Assembly (NCBI RefSeq): GCF_010548305.1
Contig: NZ_JAAGLV010000017.1
Coordinates: forward strand, 124,001-188,000
Direction of reading: 5' to 3'
DNA length: 64,000 nucleotides
From: Streptomyces sp. SID13031
GTDB lineage: Bacteria; Actinomycetota; Actinomycetes; Propionibacteriales; Kribbellaceae
Numbering within the stretch: position 1 is the stretch's first letter; every line of letters starts with the position of its first letter. The notes below the pieces were generated by a model that was not told where the DNA came from, did no database searches, and was given only the letters and a program-made list of their open reading frames with translations. A program made the position numbers and the translations under genes. Of the stretch, positions 16,409 through 24,446 are shown one piece after another.

Positions 16409-17715
16409 ACATCGCCGACGACACACTCGTCCCGTCCACACCCAACCGCCGCCTGGTCATCGTCGTCCGCGCCGACCCGGTGATCTGCGGGCACTCCGGT
16501 GAGGCACGGTGCCTCGCCGAGGTAGCGCTCACCCGCGGGTTCGACGACGTGCGGATCGTGACCTGGCCGCTGGACGCGCTGGAGGCGGCCGGGCTGCCGT
16601 TGAAACCACTCGACGGCGTGCTGCCGTACAGCCCTGGCATCACCGTGGAGCGGCCCGATCCCGTTGGCGACTACCGGGTTCCGGACGGGCGCTACCTGTC
16701 CGGGCTCATCGGGCGGCTGGTCGAGCTGTTCAGCGACGGAGTACCGACGGTGGCGATGTCCCTGTACCTGAGCCCGCACGCGATCGCCGTGCAGGAGGCC
16801 GTCCAGGTGGCGCGCCGGATCGGGCCCGCACAGGTCATCACGGTGGCTGAGGCGGTGGGCTCCGACATCACCAACGTGGTACGCGAGTGCGTGAACACCG
16901 GCCGGTTCGGGGCGGCCGCGCACATCCTGTCGGTCTACCTGGCGGCCGACCACTGCGTGGCGGTGTCGGAGTACACCAGGGAGCTGATCGTGGCCTCGGC
17001 GGCGACCCTCGACGCCATGCACGGCACTACGTTCGCGCAGCAGTGCCGGGAGCGGATCGCCATCTCCTACCCGGCGGTCGACTCCTGGTCCTACCTGTCG
17101 CTCACCGATGACAGGATCGCCGAAACTCTTGCCCGGCGGGGCCTTTCGCGGGACGGGTACGTTCTGTTCCTGTCCCGGATCGCCTCGGCGAAGGGGATCG
17201 ACGACCTGATCGACGCCTACGCCGGGTCGCGATCAGCCGAGCGGGTGCAACTGGTCCTGGCCGGGCGCGGGCCGCAGGAAGCTGAGGTGATGGCGCGAGT
17301 GGCGGCAGCGGGCCTGGGCGAGCGGGTGCGGGTGCTGACCGACGTGGACGACGCGGAGAAGCCGGCGCTGATGGCCGGGAGCGCGGCGTTCGTGCTGCCG
17401 ACCCGCGAGCAGCCGGAGTTCGTTGAGACGTTCGGGATCGCGCTGGTCGAGAAGGCTCTCGCCGGCGGCGGGCCGATCATCACCTGCGCAACCGGCGGCG
17501 TCCCCGAGGCGGTCGGTGATACGGCCCTGCTGGTGCCGCAGCGTGACCCGGACACGCTGCGGACCGTGCTTGACGAGGTCGTGTGCGACTGGACCTACGA
17601 GCAGCGGGCGGCAGCCGAGCTGCGCGCACGGGCGTACGCCCTGCAGTTCGACCGGGTTCCCGTCTTCGACCGCCTCTTCGCGCTCGCCGAGCCTCCCGCC
17701 GTCCACGTCGCCTGA
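16405..17715 (+). CDS. GT4-type glycosyltransferase
   Basis: 436 residues with a GT-B fold. The C-terminal Glycos_transf_1 domain starts near residue 245 (GYVLFLSRIASAKGIDDLI) and has the E-x7-E motif in ETFGIALVE near residue 346, which contacts the sugar nucleotide. The N-terminal half contains GHSGEARCLAEVAL. It is translationally coupled to the GH92 mannosidase by an ATGA overlap, an unusual make-and-break pairing that suggests mannose-containing glycan or glycoside turnover. Donor and acceptor are unknown. Cytoplasmic; no membrane helix. Confidence 0.85.
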   Translation: MNIADDTLVPSTPNRRLVIVVRADPVICGHSGEARCLAEVALTRGFDDVRIVTWPLDALEAAGLPLKPLDGVLPYSPGITVERPDPVGDYRVPDGRYLSGLIGRLVELFSDGVPTVAMSLYLSPHAIAVQEAVQVARRIGPAQVITVAEAVGSDITNVVRECVNTGRFGAAAHILSVYLAADHCVAVSEYTRELIVASAATLDAMHGTTFAQQCRERIAISYPAVDSWSYLSLTDDRIAETLARRGLSRDGYVLFLSRIASAKGIDDLIDAYAGSRSAERVQLVLAGRGPQEAEVMARVAAAGLGERVRVLTDVDDAEKPALMAGSAAFVLPTREQPEFVETFGIALVEKALAGGGPIITCATGGVPEAVGDTALLVPQRDPDTLRTVLDEVVCDWTYEQRAAAELRARAYALQFDRVPVFDRLFALAEPPAVHVA

Positions 17716-17723
17716 GCCGAGCG

Positions 17724-17741
17724 ACCTCCCAGCCGGGAGGT
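17724..17741 (+). terminator. Hairpin after the glycosyltransferase gene
   Basis: ACCTCCC-AGCC-GGGAGGT is a perfect 7-bp stem with a tetraloop, 9 nt past the stop. It separates the GH92-GT pair from the oxidoreductase genes. Confidence 0.55.
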
Positions 17742-17836
17742 GGCCGGCCCTCGACACTCGGACCGGCTGACCGGTGTCAGTTCATCGTTGTAACGTGGGG
17801 CGCGATCGTGGAAATCGATTCCGCTAGGAGGAGCCG

Positions 17837-18827
17837 GTGCCGACACCGCTCAAGGTCGCAGTCCTCGGGTTCTGGCACGTTCACGCGAAAGACTACGCAC
17901 GGCAGGCGCAGAAACATCCCGGTACGGAGCTGGTCGCCGTCTACGACCTGGAGCTCGGACAGGCCGGTGCCGACCAGTTCGGCGTCCCGTTCACCGATGA
18001 GCTGGGCGAACTGCTGGCCCGTCCCGACCTGGACGGCGTCATCATCACCACCCCGACCGACGTCCATCGCGACGTCATGGTCCGGGCGGCGACCCGCCGG
18101 CAAACACATCTTCACCGAGAAGGTGCTCGCGCCGACCGTTGCCGAGGCCACCGAGATCATCGCCGCGGCCGACGCCAACGGCGTGAAGCTCGTGGTCTCG
18201 CTGCCGCGGCTCGCGCATGGCTACACGCAGGCGATCCGCGACGTGATCGCCGGCGGGGAGCTCGGCCGGCTCACCTACGGCCGGGTCCGGCTGTCCCATG
18301 ACGGAGCCATCCCGCGGAACGGCAACGACGGCTGGTTGCCGCAGCGCTTCTTCGACCAGAAGGCTGCGATCGGCGGAGCGCTGACCGATCTCGGCTGCCA
18401 TCCGGTCTACCTGCTGCAGCTGTTCCTCGGGGCCGGCCCCGAGACCGTCAGTGCGACGTACCGGTCGGTGGCCGGGCGTGGTCTGGAGGACAACGCCGTC
18501 GTCACCGTCGGCTATCCCGATCAGAAGATCGGCGTGATCGAGGCGGGGTTCGCCAGCCCGAACCCCTTCACGATCGAGATCTTCGGTACCGACGGCAGCC
18601 TGACCTACACCGACGAAGGCAACGTACTGCGCGTCGCGGGCAAGCAGCTGCCCGTGCCCGAGCACAGCTTGGACCCCTTTGGGCAATGGGTCGACCACAT
18701 CACTGAAGGCACTCGCGCGGACGACAATCTCGCCCGCGCGGTCGAGCTGACCCGACTGGTCGTCGCCGCCAACGAGGCCGCAGAACAAGGCCAAGCGATC
18801 GCGTACTCCGGTAAGGAGGTCAGCTGA
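17837..18827 (+). pseudogene. Gfo/Idh/MocA oxidoreductase with single-base frameshift
   Basis: NAD(P)-dependent sugar oxidoreductase family. The first 87 codons from the GTG at 17837 (AGGAGGAG site upstream) encode the Rossmann domain up to DVMVRAAT. The frame then breaks at a CCC run at 18093-18095. Removing one C restores AATAGKHIFTEKVLAPTVAE, with the family's EK catalytic-lysine motif, and the rest reads cleanly to 18827 (GGALTDLGCHPVYLLQLFLG). The gene is otherwise full length, about 330 residues, so this is either a recent +1 mutation, a sequencing error, or a programmed slip. It overlaps the next gene by TGATG. Confidence 0.85.
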
Positions 18828-19565
18828 TGCCACAGCTCAAGGTCGGACTCATCGGAGGCGGCGGCATCGCCTCCGCGCACATCGAGGGCTACCGCGAACA
18901 CGCCGGCAAGATCGGTATCACCGCCGTGGCCGACGCAGTGGAGAAGACGGCGGCCGCTCGCGGCGAGGAGCTCGGCGCGACGCCGTACACGGACTATCTC
19001 CAGATGCTCGAAGCGGAGGAGCTCGACGCCGTCGACATCTGCCTGCCGCACCACTTGCACAGGGACGCGATCGTCGCCGCAGCCCAAGCGGGTAAGCATG
19101 TTCTGTGCGAGAAGCCGCTCTGTCTCTCAGGGGAGGAGGCTGCGGATGTGCGGGCAGCGGTCACCGGCAACGGGGTGACGCTGATGTGCGCGCACAACCA
19201 GCTCTTCATGCCGGCTGTGGCCAAGGCGAAAGAGCTGCTCGACGCGGGGACGATCGGCACCGTGTACGAGGACCAGCTGGGCGTACCAGCCGGCCCCCGG
19301 TACCGAGCGCTTCTCCGTCGTCGGCGAGCTGGGATCCCTGCGCAGCGACGGCAACTCGCTGGTCTCGCAGCTCCGGTCCGGGGAGACGGAGACCTTCGAG
19401 CTGGAGCCCGTCGACACCTTCGTCGCCGAGATCGGCCACTTCGCCGACTCGCTGATCGGCAAGACCCGGCCGCTGCACACCGAGGAGGAGGGCATCGCCG
19501 TCCTCGGCATCCTGCTCGCCGCCTACGAGGGCTCCCGCACCAAGACCATCGCCCCGATCAGATGA
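18827..19565 (+). pseudogene. Second Gfo/Idh/MocA oxidoreductase, internally deleted
   Basis: Residues 1-147 are a normal Rossmann domain (LIGGGGIASAHIEGY, AAQAGKHVLCEKPLCLSGEE). After GTIGTVYED the sequence jumps, in another frame, to TERFSVVGELGSLRSDGNSL and continues as a normal family C-terminus to RTKTIAPIR and a stop at 19563-19565. About 90-100 residues of the C-terminal domain core are missing. The span of 739 nt is not a multiple of three, so the deletion also shifted the frame. The remaining protein cannot form the substrate pocket. Its end overlaps the convergent MAPEG gene by 8 nt. Confidence 0.88.
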
Positions 19566-19956
19566 CCACGATGGCAGTGACACCGAGGGCGATACCGACG
19601 AGATAGGTGCCTAGGGCGCCGATATCGCGGAGCGGGCCATGCGCGGCGAGTGTCTTGGCAGTGAGCATGCCGACGGCGTGCGTGGCCCGTACCGCGAACG
19701 CCACGACCGCCAGCGCCTCGACCCACCAACTGTCGGAGAGCGCCGAGCAGACCAGCAGCAAGACGATCAGCGTCGGGACGTACTCCGCTGCGTTGCCGTG
19801 CGCGCGCACCGCGATCAGCAGCTTGTCGGCGGGATCGGTCGACGCCTGGTTGCCGCCGTTCTTGCCGCGGATGGCGCGGTGCCGGGTGACGTTGGCGCCG
19901 AGCAGGAACAGCAGGATGCCCATCAAGGCGATGCAGACAATCGTGACGGTACTCAT
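19558..19956 (-). CDS. MAPEG family membrane protein
   Basis: 132 residues with four predicted transmembrane helices and the MAPEG-like segment AVRAHGNAAEYVPTLIVLLL. MAPEG proteins include microsomal glutathione transferases and related eicosanoid enzymes. The ATG overlaps the stop of the glutathione synthetase gene (ATGA) and has AGGAG upstream. Its place as third gene of a glutathione operon supports a glutathione-dependent membrane transferase or peroxidase role; sequence alone would only support the fold. The start was chosen for the overlap and ribosome site; the longer open frame lies inside the upstream gene. Confidence 0.85.
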   Translation of the reverse strand: MSTVTIVCIALMGILLFLLGANVTRHRAIRGKNGGNQASTDPADKLLIAVRAHGNAAEYVPTLIVLLLVCSALSDSWWVEALAVVAFAVRATHAVGMLTAKTLAAHGPLRDIGALGTYLVGIALGVTAIVVI

Positions 19957-20936
19957 TTGAAGACTCCTTCGGCCTGAAATGTTGACTGACGGGATGATTC
20001 GGCGAGGTGGTGCACCATCGTGTGGCTGAGCTTGGTGCCGAGCAGGGCGTCGGTCTTGTGCATGCCGCCGGGGCACGTCACGTTGACCTCGATCAGCCGC
20101 CCGCCGATGACATCCAGACCGGCGAGTGCGATGCCGTGGCGGAGCAGGTGGGGGCGGAGTGCGGCGACGATCGCGCGGTCGGCATCGTCGATCTCGGCGG
20201 CTGCGACCGGCGGCCCGATCCGGAAGTCGTCGGCGCACGGCCGGCGCAGTACGGCGCCGGCGATCTCCGCGTCGAGCAGGAACAGTCGCTTGTTGCCGTG
20301 CTCGACGGCCGGCAGATACTGCTGGGCGATCACCTGTCGCCGGCCGCCACGCGTGGCCGATTCCAGCAGCGAGACCGCCGCGTGGTTGTTGCCGACCAGC
20401 CAGACATCCAGCCCGGCGAAACCGTCGACGGGTTTGACGACCGCAGTACCGACGCTTGCGACGAACTCGCGCAGGCCGGTCAGGTCGGCGCCGACGTGCG
20501 TCGGTGGGCAGAGTTCAGGGAAGCGCAAGGCGATGAGCTTCTCGTGCATCGCCCGGATCCCTTCTGGGCGGTTGATCACGGGAGTACCGGCCAGGTCGAG
20601 CAGGTAGGTCGTGTGCAGATAGCGCTCGTCGACCGGCGGATCGATCCGCAGCTGGACCAGGTCGAACGCGGCGACCTCGAGGACAGCGGCGTCGACCTCG
20701 TCGAACCAGGTCTGGTCGACGATCCAGCGGTGGTCGCCGCCCGCCGGGTGCCGCGGCCGCAGCCTGATCCGGTGCGCCCTGACATGAAGCTTGCCATCGG
20801 CAACGATGAGGTCGGCGGTTTCGCAGCACCAGACGTCGAAGCCGAGGTCCTGGGTCGCGCTCATCAGGCCGATGGTGGCGTCGACGTCGGCCAGTAGTCC
20901 GCCGAGTGGGTCGGTGACGAACAGGACGCCGCTCAT
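19953..20936 (-). CDS. gshB: Glutathione synthetase (ATP-grasp)
   Basis: 327 residues. Resembles bacterial GshB, which joins gamma-glutamylcysteine and glycine with ATP. The N-terminal domain has the family's LFVTDPL opening, TTYLLDLA, INRPEGIRAMHEKL and FPELCPPT; the ATP-grasp part contains VVKPVDGFAG, RLFLLDAEIAGAVLRR and the metal-binding IEVNVTCPGGM. ATGA overlaps on both sides couple it to the upstream ligase and the downstream MAPEG gene. Most actinobacteria rely on mycothiol, so a glutathione route here is notable. An ATP-grasp for another peptide bond cannot be excluded. Confidence 0.88.
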   Translation of the reverse strand: MSGVLFVTDPLGGLLADVDATIGLMSATQDLGFDVWCCETADLIVADGKLHVRAHRIRLRPRHPAGGDHRWIVDQTWFDEVDAAVLEVAAFDLVQLRIDPPVDERYLHTTYLLDLAGTPVINRPEGIRAMHEKLIALRFPELCPPTHVGADLTGLREFVASVGTAVVKPVDGFAGLDVWLVGNNHAAVSLLESATRGGRRQVIAQQYLPAVEHGNKRLFLLDAEIAGAVLRRPCADDFRIGPPVAAAEIDDADRAIVAALRPHLLRHGIALAGLDVIGGRLIEVNVTCPGGMHKTDALLGTKLSHTMVHHLAESSRQSTFQAEGVFK

Positions 20937-21877
20937 GCGACCAGCTCCAAATCGGGGAGAAGCCTGTCGACTACGGCGGAGTCACCCATTGCGGCGGCCT
21001 GCCAATGATCGGCCAAGCGGGGGAGTACGGGCTCCAGCTCACGGAGGGTGCGGCGACGGAGATCGTCGTCATACAAGAGGTTTGCGAGAGCTTTCACGAC
21101 GCGGCCGACCTCGGCAGGTTGCTGGGCGTCGAGGAAGCGGACTTCGAGGTACGTCCCACGTGGCCGTACGGGTGGGAACAGCGTCGTCAGGTGGTCGGCC
21201 GGGCCGCCGGTGACGAAGGCCGTAGCGCCGGCTGCGAATTCGGCGTACGAGGTGACGGGATCGCCTCTCAGCAGGCGCTCGTCGAACCCGGTGCGCGCCG
21301 GGTCGACGCGCAGCCAGGTGCTGAGCCTGCCGTCGAGACCGGAGCTTCTCGCGAACCTCGCGGCGAGGAATGGGCCTGCGAGGTTGAGTACTCGCCATTG
21401 CTCGAGGCCGGCGCTGCCCGGCCACCAGTCGAGGCAGACCTGGGTGGAGGCGGTGCGGCGCATCATCCGCCGGCCGGCTGAGCCGATCGAGTCGAAATGG
21501 CGATGCATCGCGACGTACCGCGGGGTGGTCAGTTGCAGCGGCACCTCGTGTTCGGGGCGTCGGTCGCAGGGGAGTGCGTCGATGCGGATCCCTGCCGTGG
21601 CCAGGTGTTGCCTGAGGTCGTCGGTGAAGGCGTAGAGGGCGCCGGCCGGGTCTGGGGCACACGGCAGGCTCAGCTCGAGCTGGCCGCCGGGTTCGAAGCT
21701 GACGTACGGCGCGGCGTGCGCAGTACTGACTGCTCGGCGCACCCGCTCGATCGGTACCGCGGCGCCGGTGGTCGTGTCGGCGACGAGGAACTCCTGCTCG
21801 ATCGCGACCCGGGTGGTCCGCCGGCGGCCTCGTGCGAACAGGTCGGCCACGATCGGGCGGAGCTCCTTGGTGTCCAT
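20933..21877 (-). CDS. Glutamate-cysteine ligase (GCS2/EgtA-like)
   Basis: About 314 residues of the GCS2 family, which includes EgtA and the YbdK-type ligases that form gamma-glutamylcysteine. AIEQEFLV near residue 24 and FEPGGQLELSLPC near 60 carry the glutamates that bind magnesium and ATP; TASTQVCLDW is a further family motif. The ATG at 21877 is 8 nt from GGAGGGG; a GTG one codon earlier is possible. First gene of the operon, with a promoter and operator just upstream (21894-21940). EgtA also feeds ergothioneine synthesis, but the adjacent gshB-like gene points to glutathione. Confidence 0.88.
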   Translation of the reverse strand: MDTKELRPIVADLFARGRRRTTRVAIEQEFLVADTTTGAAVPIERVRRAVSTAHAAPYVSFEPGGQLELSLPCAPDPAGALYAFTDDLRQHLATAGIRIDALPCDRRPEHEVPLQLTTPRYVAMHRHFDSIGSAGRRMMRRTASTQVCLDWWPGSAGLEQWRVLNLAGPFLAARFARSSGLDGRLSTWLRVDPARTGFDERLLRGDPVTSYAEFAAGATAFVTGGPADHLTTLFPPVRPRGTYLEVRFLDAQQPAEVGRVVKALANLLYDDDLRRRTLRELEPVLPRLADHWQAAAMGDSAVVDRLLPDLELVA

Positions 21878-21893
21878 CACCCCTCCTGATACT

Positions 21894-21931
21894 GTAAGGC
21901 TTCCTGTCGAAATATTGGAAGGAATCCTTAC
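21894..21931. promoter_or_regulatory. MarR operator between the regulator and the glutathione operon
   Basis: An imperfect inverted repeat: GTAAGG ... CCTTAC outer arms with TTCC ... GGAA inside. It spans the -10 region of the operon promoter and ends 2 nt before the marR ATG, so one bound dimer could block both genes. Inferred from symmetry and position. Confidence 0.65.
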
Positions 21932-21940
21932 GGATGTCAA
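21912..21940 (-). promoter_or_regulatory. Promoter of the glutathione operon
   Basis: On the minus strand TTGACA (21940-21935) is followed after 17 nt by CAATAT (21917-21912). The -35 is a perfect housekeeping match. The -10 lies inside the palindrome at 21894-21931. Confidence 0.6.
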
Positions 21941-22437
21941 GGGTGAATCTTCCGCGGCTCGGTAGCCGGCCGCTGATCGCAGTGGTCGACCGGGCCAACC
22001 GGGCGCTCCAGGCGGACATGGTGCAGACCGCGCACCGCCACGGTCATCCGGAGATCAAATCGGCCCACAACTCCGTCTTCGGGACGCTGGCCGAGGAGGG
22101 TTCGCGGGCTATCGACATGGCTGAGCGGGCCGGGATCACGCGGCAGTCGATGGGCGAGGTGGTCCGCGAACTGGTCGGGCTCGGGATCCTCGAGATGCGT
22201 CCGGATCCCGAGGATCGACGGGCCAAGCTGGTCACCTACACCGAGCATGGCCGGGCGGTCGCCAGCGACGGCTATCGGCATCTGATCGAGCTGGAGGAGC
22301 GGTTCGCGGCGGAGTTCGGCGCCGCGGAGTACGCCATCGCCCGCGACGTCCTCGGTCGGATCGCCGGCCTGCTGGATCGCTGGGCCGCCGAGGAAGTCGC
22401 CGAAGGAGCCGTCGCCGAAAGGGCCGTCGCCGACTAG
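21934..22437 (+). CDS. MarR family regulator of the glutathione operon
   Basis: 167 residues with a MarR winged helix: SVFGTLAEEGSRAIDMAERA, then ITRQSMGEVVRELVGLG (recognition helix), and the wing MRPDPEDRRAKLVTYTEHGR. Divergent from the ligase gene with only 56 nt between starts and a palindrome across the promoter, so it very probably represses both itself and the operon, releasing on a thiol-reactive or hydrophobic ligand. The C-terminus ends in an alanine/glutamate repeat (AEEVAEGAVAERAVAD). A GTG at 21943 is an alternative start. Confidence 0.88.
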   Translation: MSRVNLPRLGSRPLIAVVDRANRALQADMVQTAHRHGHPEIKSAHNSVFGTLAEEGSRAIDMAERAGITRQSMGEVVRELVGLGILEMRPDPEDRRAKLVTYTEHGRAVASDGYRHLIELEERFAAEFGAAEYAIARDVLGRIAGLLDRWAAEEVAEGAVAERAVAD

Positions 22438-22442
22438 CCGGC

Positions 22443-22471
22443 TTGACTGGTTCGTGGTCGCCGCCTACAGT
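22443..22471 (+). promoter_or_regulatory. Housekeeping promoter of the epimerase-MFS operon
   Basis: TTGACT (22443-22448), 17 nt, then TACAGT (22466-22471): a near-consensus sigma-70 promoter beginning 6 nt after the marR stop. Confidence 0.65.
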
Positions 22472-22483
22472 CGTGAACAGAAC

Positions 22484-22502
22484 CTGGACATCAAATATCC
22501 AG
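22484..22502. promoter_or_regulatory. Operator-like palindrome downstream of the epimerase promoter
   Basis: CTGGACATCAAATATCCAG pairs at 7 of 9 positions around a central A. It starts about 6 nt past the expected transcription start, a repressor position. The cognate regulator is unknown; the MarR proteins encoded at 21934 or 25253 are candidates. Confidence 0.45.
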
Positions 22503-22525
22503 AATAGAGCGGAAGAGAGATCGAG

Positions 22526-23113
22526 ATGGCGATGAGGGTTTTTCTGGCCGGCGCATCCGGGCTGATCGGGCAGCGGCTGATCCCGCGGCTGGTCGAGGAC
22601 GGGCACGTGGTCGGTGGGATGACGCGGTCGGCCGGCAAGACCGAACTGATCGAGCGGCTCGGGGCCGAGGCGATTCTGTGCGACGTCTTCGATCGCGAGG
22701 CGCTGATTCAGGCGGTCGTCGATTTCAAGCCGGACCTGATCCTGAACGAGCTGACCGATCTGCCGGACGACCTGGCGGAGATCGGCAAGCACGCGGAGCT
22801 GAACGCCCGGATCCGTACCGAGGGCAACCAGAACCTGATCGACGCCGCCCGGCAGGCCGGCTCGCCGAAGCTGCTGGTGCAGAGCGTCGCCTGGCAGCTG
22901 CCTGACGGACCCGATGCGGTGGCGGTCGCGTCGCTCGAGCAGTCAGTCCTCGCCGAGGGTGGCGTGGTCCTGAGCTACGGGCAGTTCTACGGCCCGGGCA
23001 CCTACAACGAGCAGCAGGTCCCCGCGGAGCCGCGAGTGCAGATCGACCGCGCTGCCGAACTGACGGTCGAAGCTCTGGGTGAGCCGACGGGCGTCGTCGT
23101 CATCACCGACTGA
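22526..23113 (+). CDS. Short NAD-dependent epimerase/dehydratase-like protein
   Basis: 195 residues. The Rossmann motif GASGLIGQRL at residues 9-18 and RIRTEGNQNLIDAARQAG mark an extended short-chain dehydrogenase/NmrA-like fold. It is much shorter than usual (about 300) and lacks a clear YxxxK catalytic pair: only SYGQFYGPGTY occurs near residue 153. It may be a sensor-like or minimal version rather than an active epimerase. AGAGAGAT precedes the ATG. The MFS gene follows after 19 nt, so the two are probably one operon. Confidence 0.78.
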   Translation: MAMRVFLAGASGLIGQRLIPRLVEDGHVVGGMTRSAGKTELIERLGAEAILCDVFDREALIQAVVDFKPDLILNELTDLPDDLAEIGKHAELNARIRTEGNQNLIDAARQAGSPKLLVQSVAWQLPDGPDAVAVASLEQSVLAEGGVVLSYGQFYGPGTYNEQQVPAEPRVQIDRAAELTVEALGEPTGVVVITD

Positions 23114-23132
23114 CCTCTTCAAGGAGCTTGTT

Positions 23133-24446
23133 GTGTCATCACCATTGCTGTCCACTCGCCGCACTCTCCCTGCGGGACTCGCCCTGGCGGGTGCGGCGGT
23201 CACTTTCACCAGCATGTACCTGGCAGCGGGCGCCCTGACCCCGCTGCTGGTCGTCTACAAAGAGAAGTGGGACTTCGCCCCGGCGATGCTCACCTTGGCC
23301 TTCGCCGTCTATGCGATCGGCTTTCTCGCGGCCGTGCTTACCGTGGGGTCGCTCTCCGACTTCCTCGGCCGGCGTCCGGTTCTGATCGGAGCGCTGGTCG
23401 TCCAGGTCGCCTCGAACCTGTTGTTCCTCTTCGCCTCCGATGTCAGCTGGGTGATCGCCGGGCGCATCGTGCAAGGCGTCGCCAGCGGTGCGGCGACCAG
23501 CGCCTTCACCGCGATGCTCGTCGAGGTCGCGCCGGCGAACCGCAAGCGCCTCGGCACGATCCTGGGCAGCGTCGGGCTGACCGGCGGGCTCGGTGGCGGT
23601 TCATTGCTGGCCGGTCTCGCGATCCAGGTCTCGCCGTCGGCGAACACGATCATCTTCGTCGTCCTGACCGTCGCGACCGTGCTGGGGATCGTCGTCATCG
23701 CGTTCTCCCCCGAGAGCGTGATCCGCGCGCCGGGCGCCGGCCGCTCGTTGATCCCGCGGATCGCCGTTCCCGCGGCGACCCGTCAAGAGTTCGTCGCGGC
23801 GGCTCCGGTGGTTGCCGCGGTCTGGATGCTCGCGGGATTGTCCGGTGGGATTGCGCCGGGCATGGTCGGCAGTGTGTTCCAGCTGAACAGCGGGCTGCTC
23901 AACGGCTTCGCCGGGTTCGTTGCGCCGGCGGTCTCCGCTGTCATCGGGTTGGCCTTTGCGGGGGTGGCGCCCCGGCGGGCGATGACGATCGGGATCTACG
24001 CGTCGATCATCGGAGCCGTCGGCATCATCACCGGCGTACTGGTGGGCAGCCTGGCGGTCATGATCGTCGGGCAGGCGATCGCCGGGGTTGGCTTCGGGGC
24101 GTCCTTTACCGCGGCCCTGCGGCTCATCTTTCCGCTTGCCGCTGCGCACCAGCGAGCAGGTGTCGTCGCTGGGATCTACCTTGTCTCGTACGTCGCGCTT
24201 GGCGTGCCGATCGTGATCGAGGGGCAGCTGGTGAGCCCGCTCGGCGAAGTACCGGCCGTGTTCTGGTACACCGCGTTCACCATCCTGCTGGCCCTGATCA
24301 GCCTGATCGCTCAACTCCGGCTGAAGCGCACAGGTCAGCTGGATATCAGCCAGGGGTCGCCGGGGATCCGGTCCGGGCGGAAGCCGTTGGATGCGGCCAA
24401 GGTGGCTGCCGAGGCGAGGCCGGTGGCCAAGGCTTCCGGTAGGTGA
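23133..24446 (+). CDS. MFS transporter
   Basis: 437 residues with 12 predicted transmembrane helices. The A-motif-like loop GSLSDFLGRRPVLIG between helices 2 and 3 is typical of drug/metabolite proton antiporters. The GTG at 23133 follows AAGGAG by 6 nt. The last 30 residues are a hydrophilic tail (GIRSGRKPLDAAKVAAEARP) whose DNA also encodes, on the other strand, the end of the PHP pseudogene. Inner membrane; probably efflux of the compound handled by the upstream epimerase-like protein or sensed by a MarR regulator. Substrate unknown. Confidence 0.88.
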   Translation: MSSPLLSTRRTLPAGLALAGAAVTFTSMYLAAGALTPLLVVYKEKWDFAPAMLTLAFAVYAIGFLAAVLTVGSLSDFLGRRPVLIGALVVQVASNLLFLFASDVSWVIAGRIVQGVASGAATSAFTAMLVEVAPANRKRLGTILGSVGLTGGLGGGSLLAGLAIQVSPSANTIIFVVLTVATVLGIVVIAFSPESVIRAPGAGRSLIPRIAVPAATRQEFVAAAPVVAAVWMLAGLSGGIAPGMVGSVFQLNSGLLNGFAGFVAPAVSAVIGLAFAGVAPRRAMTIGIYASIIGAVGIITGVLVGSLAVMIVGQAIAGVGFGASFTAALRLIFPLAAAHQRAGVVAGIYLVSYVALGVPIVIEGQLVSPLGEVPAVFWYTAFTILLALISLIAQLRLKRTGQLDISQGSPGIRSGRKPLDAAKVAAEARPVAKASGR

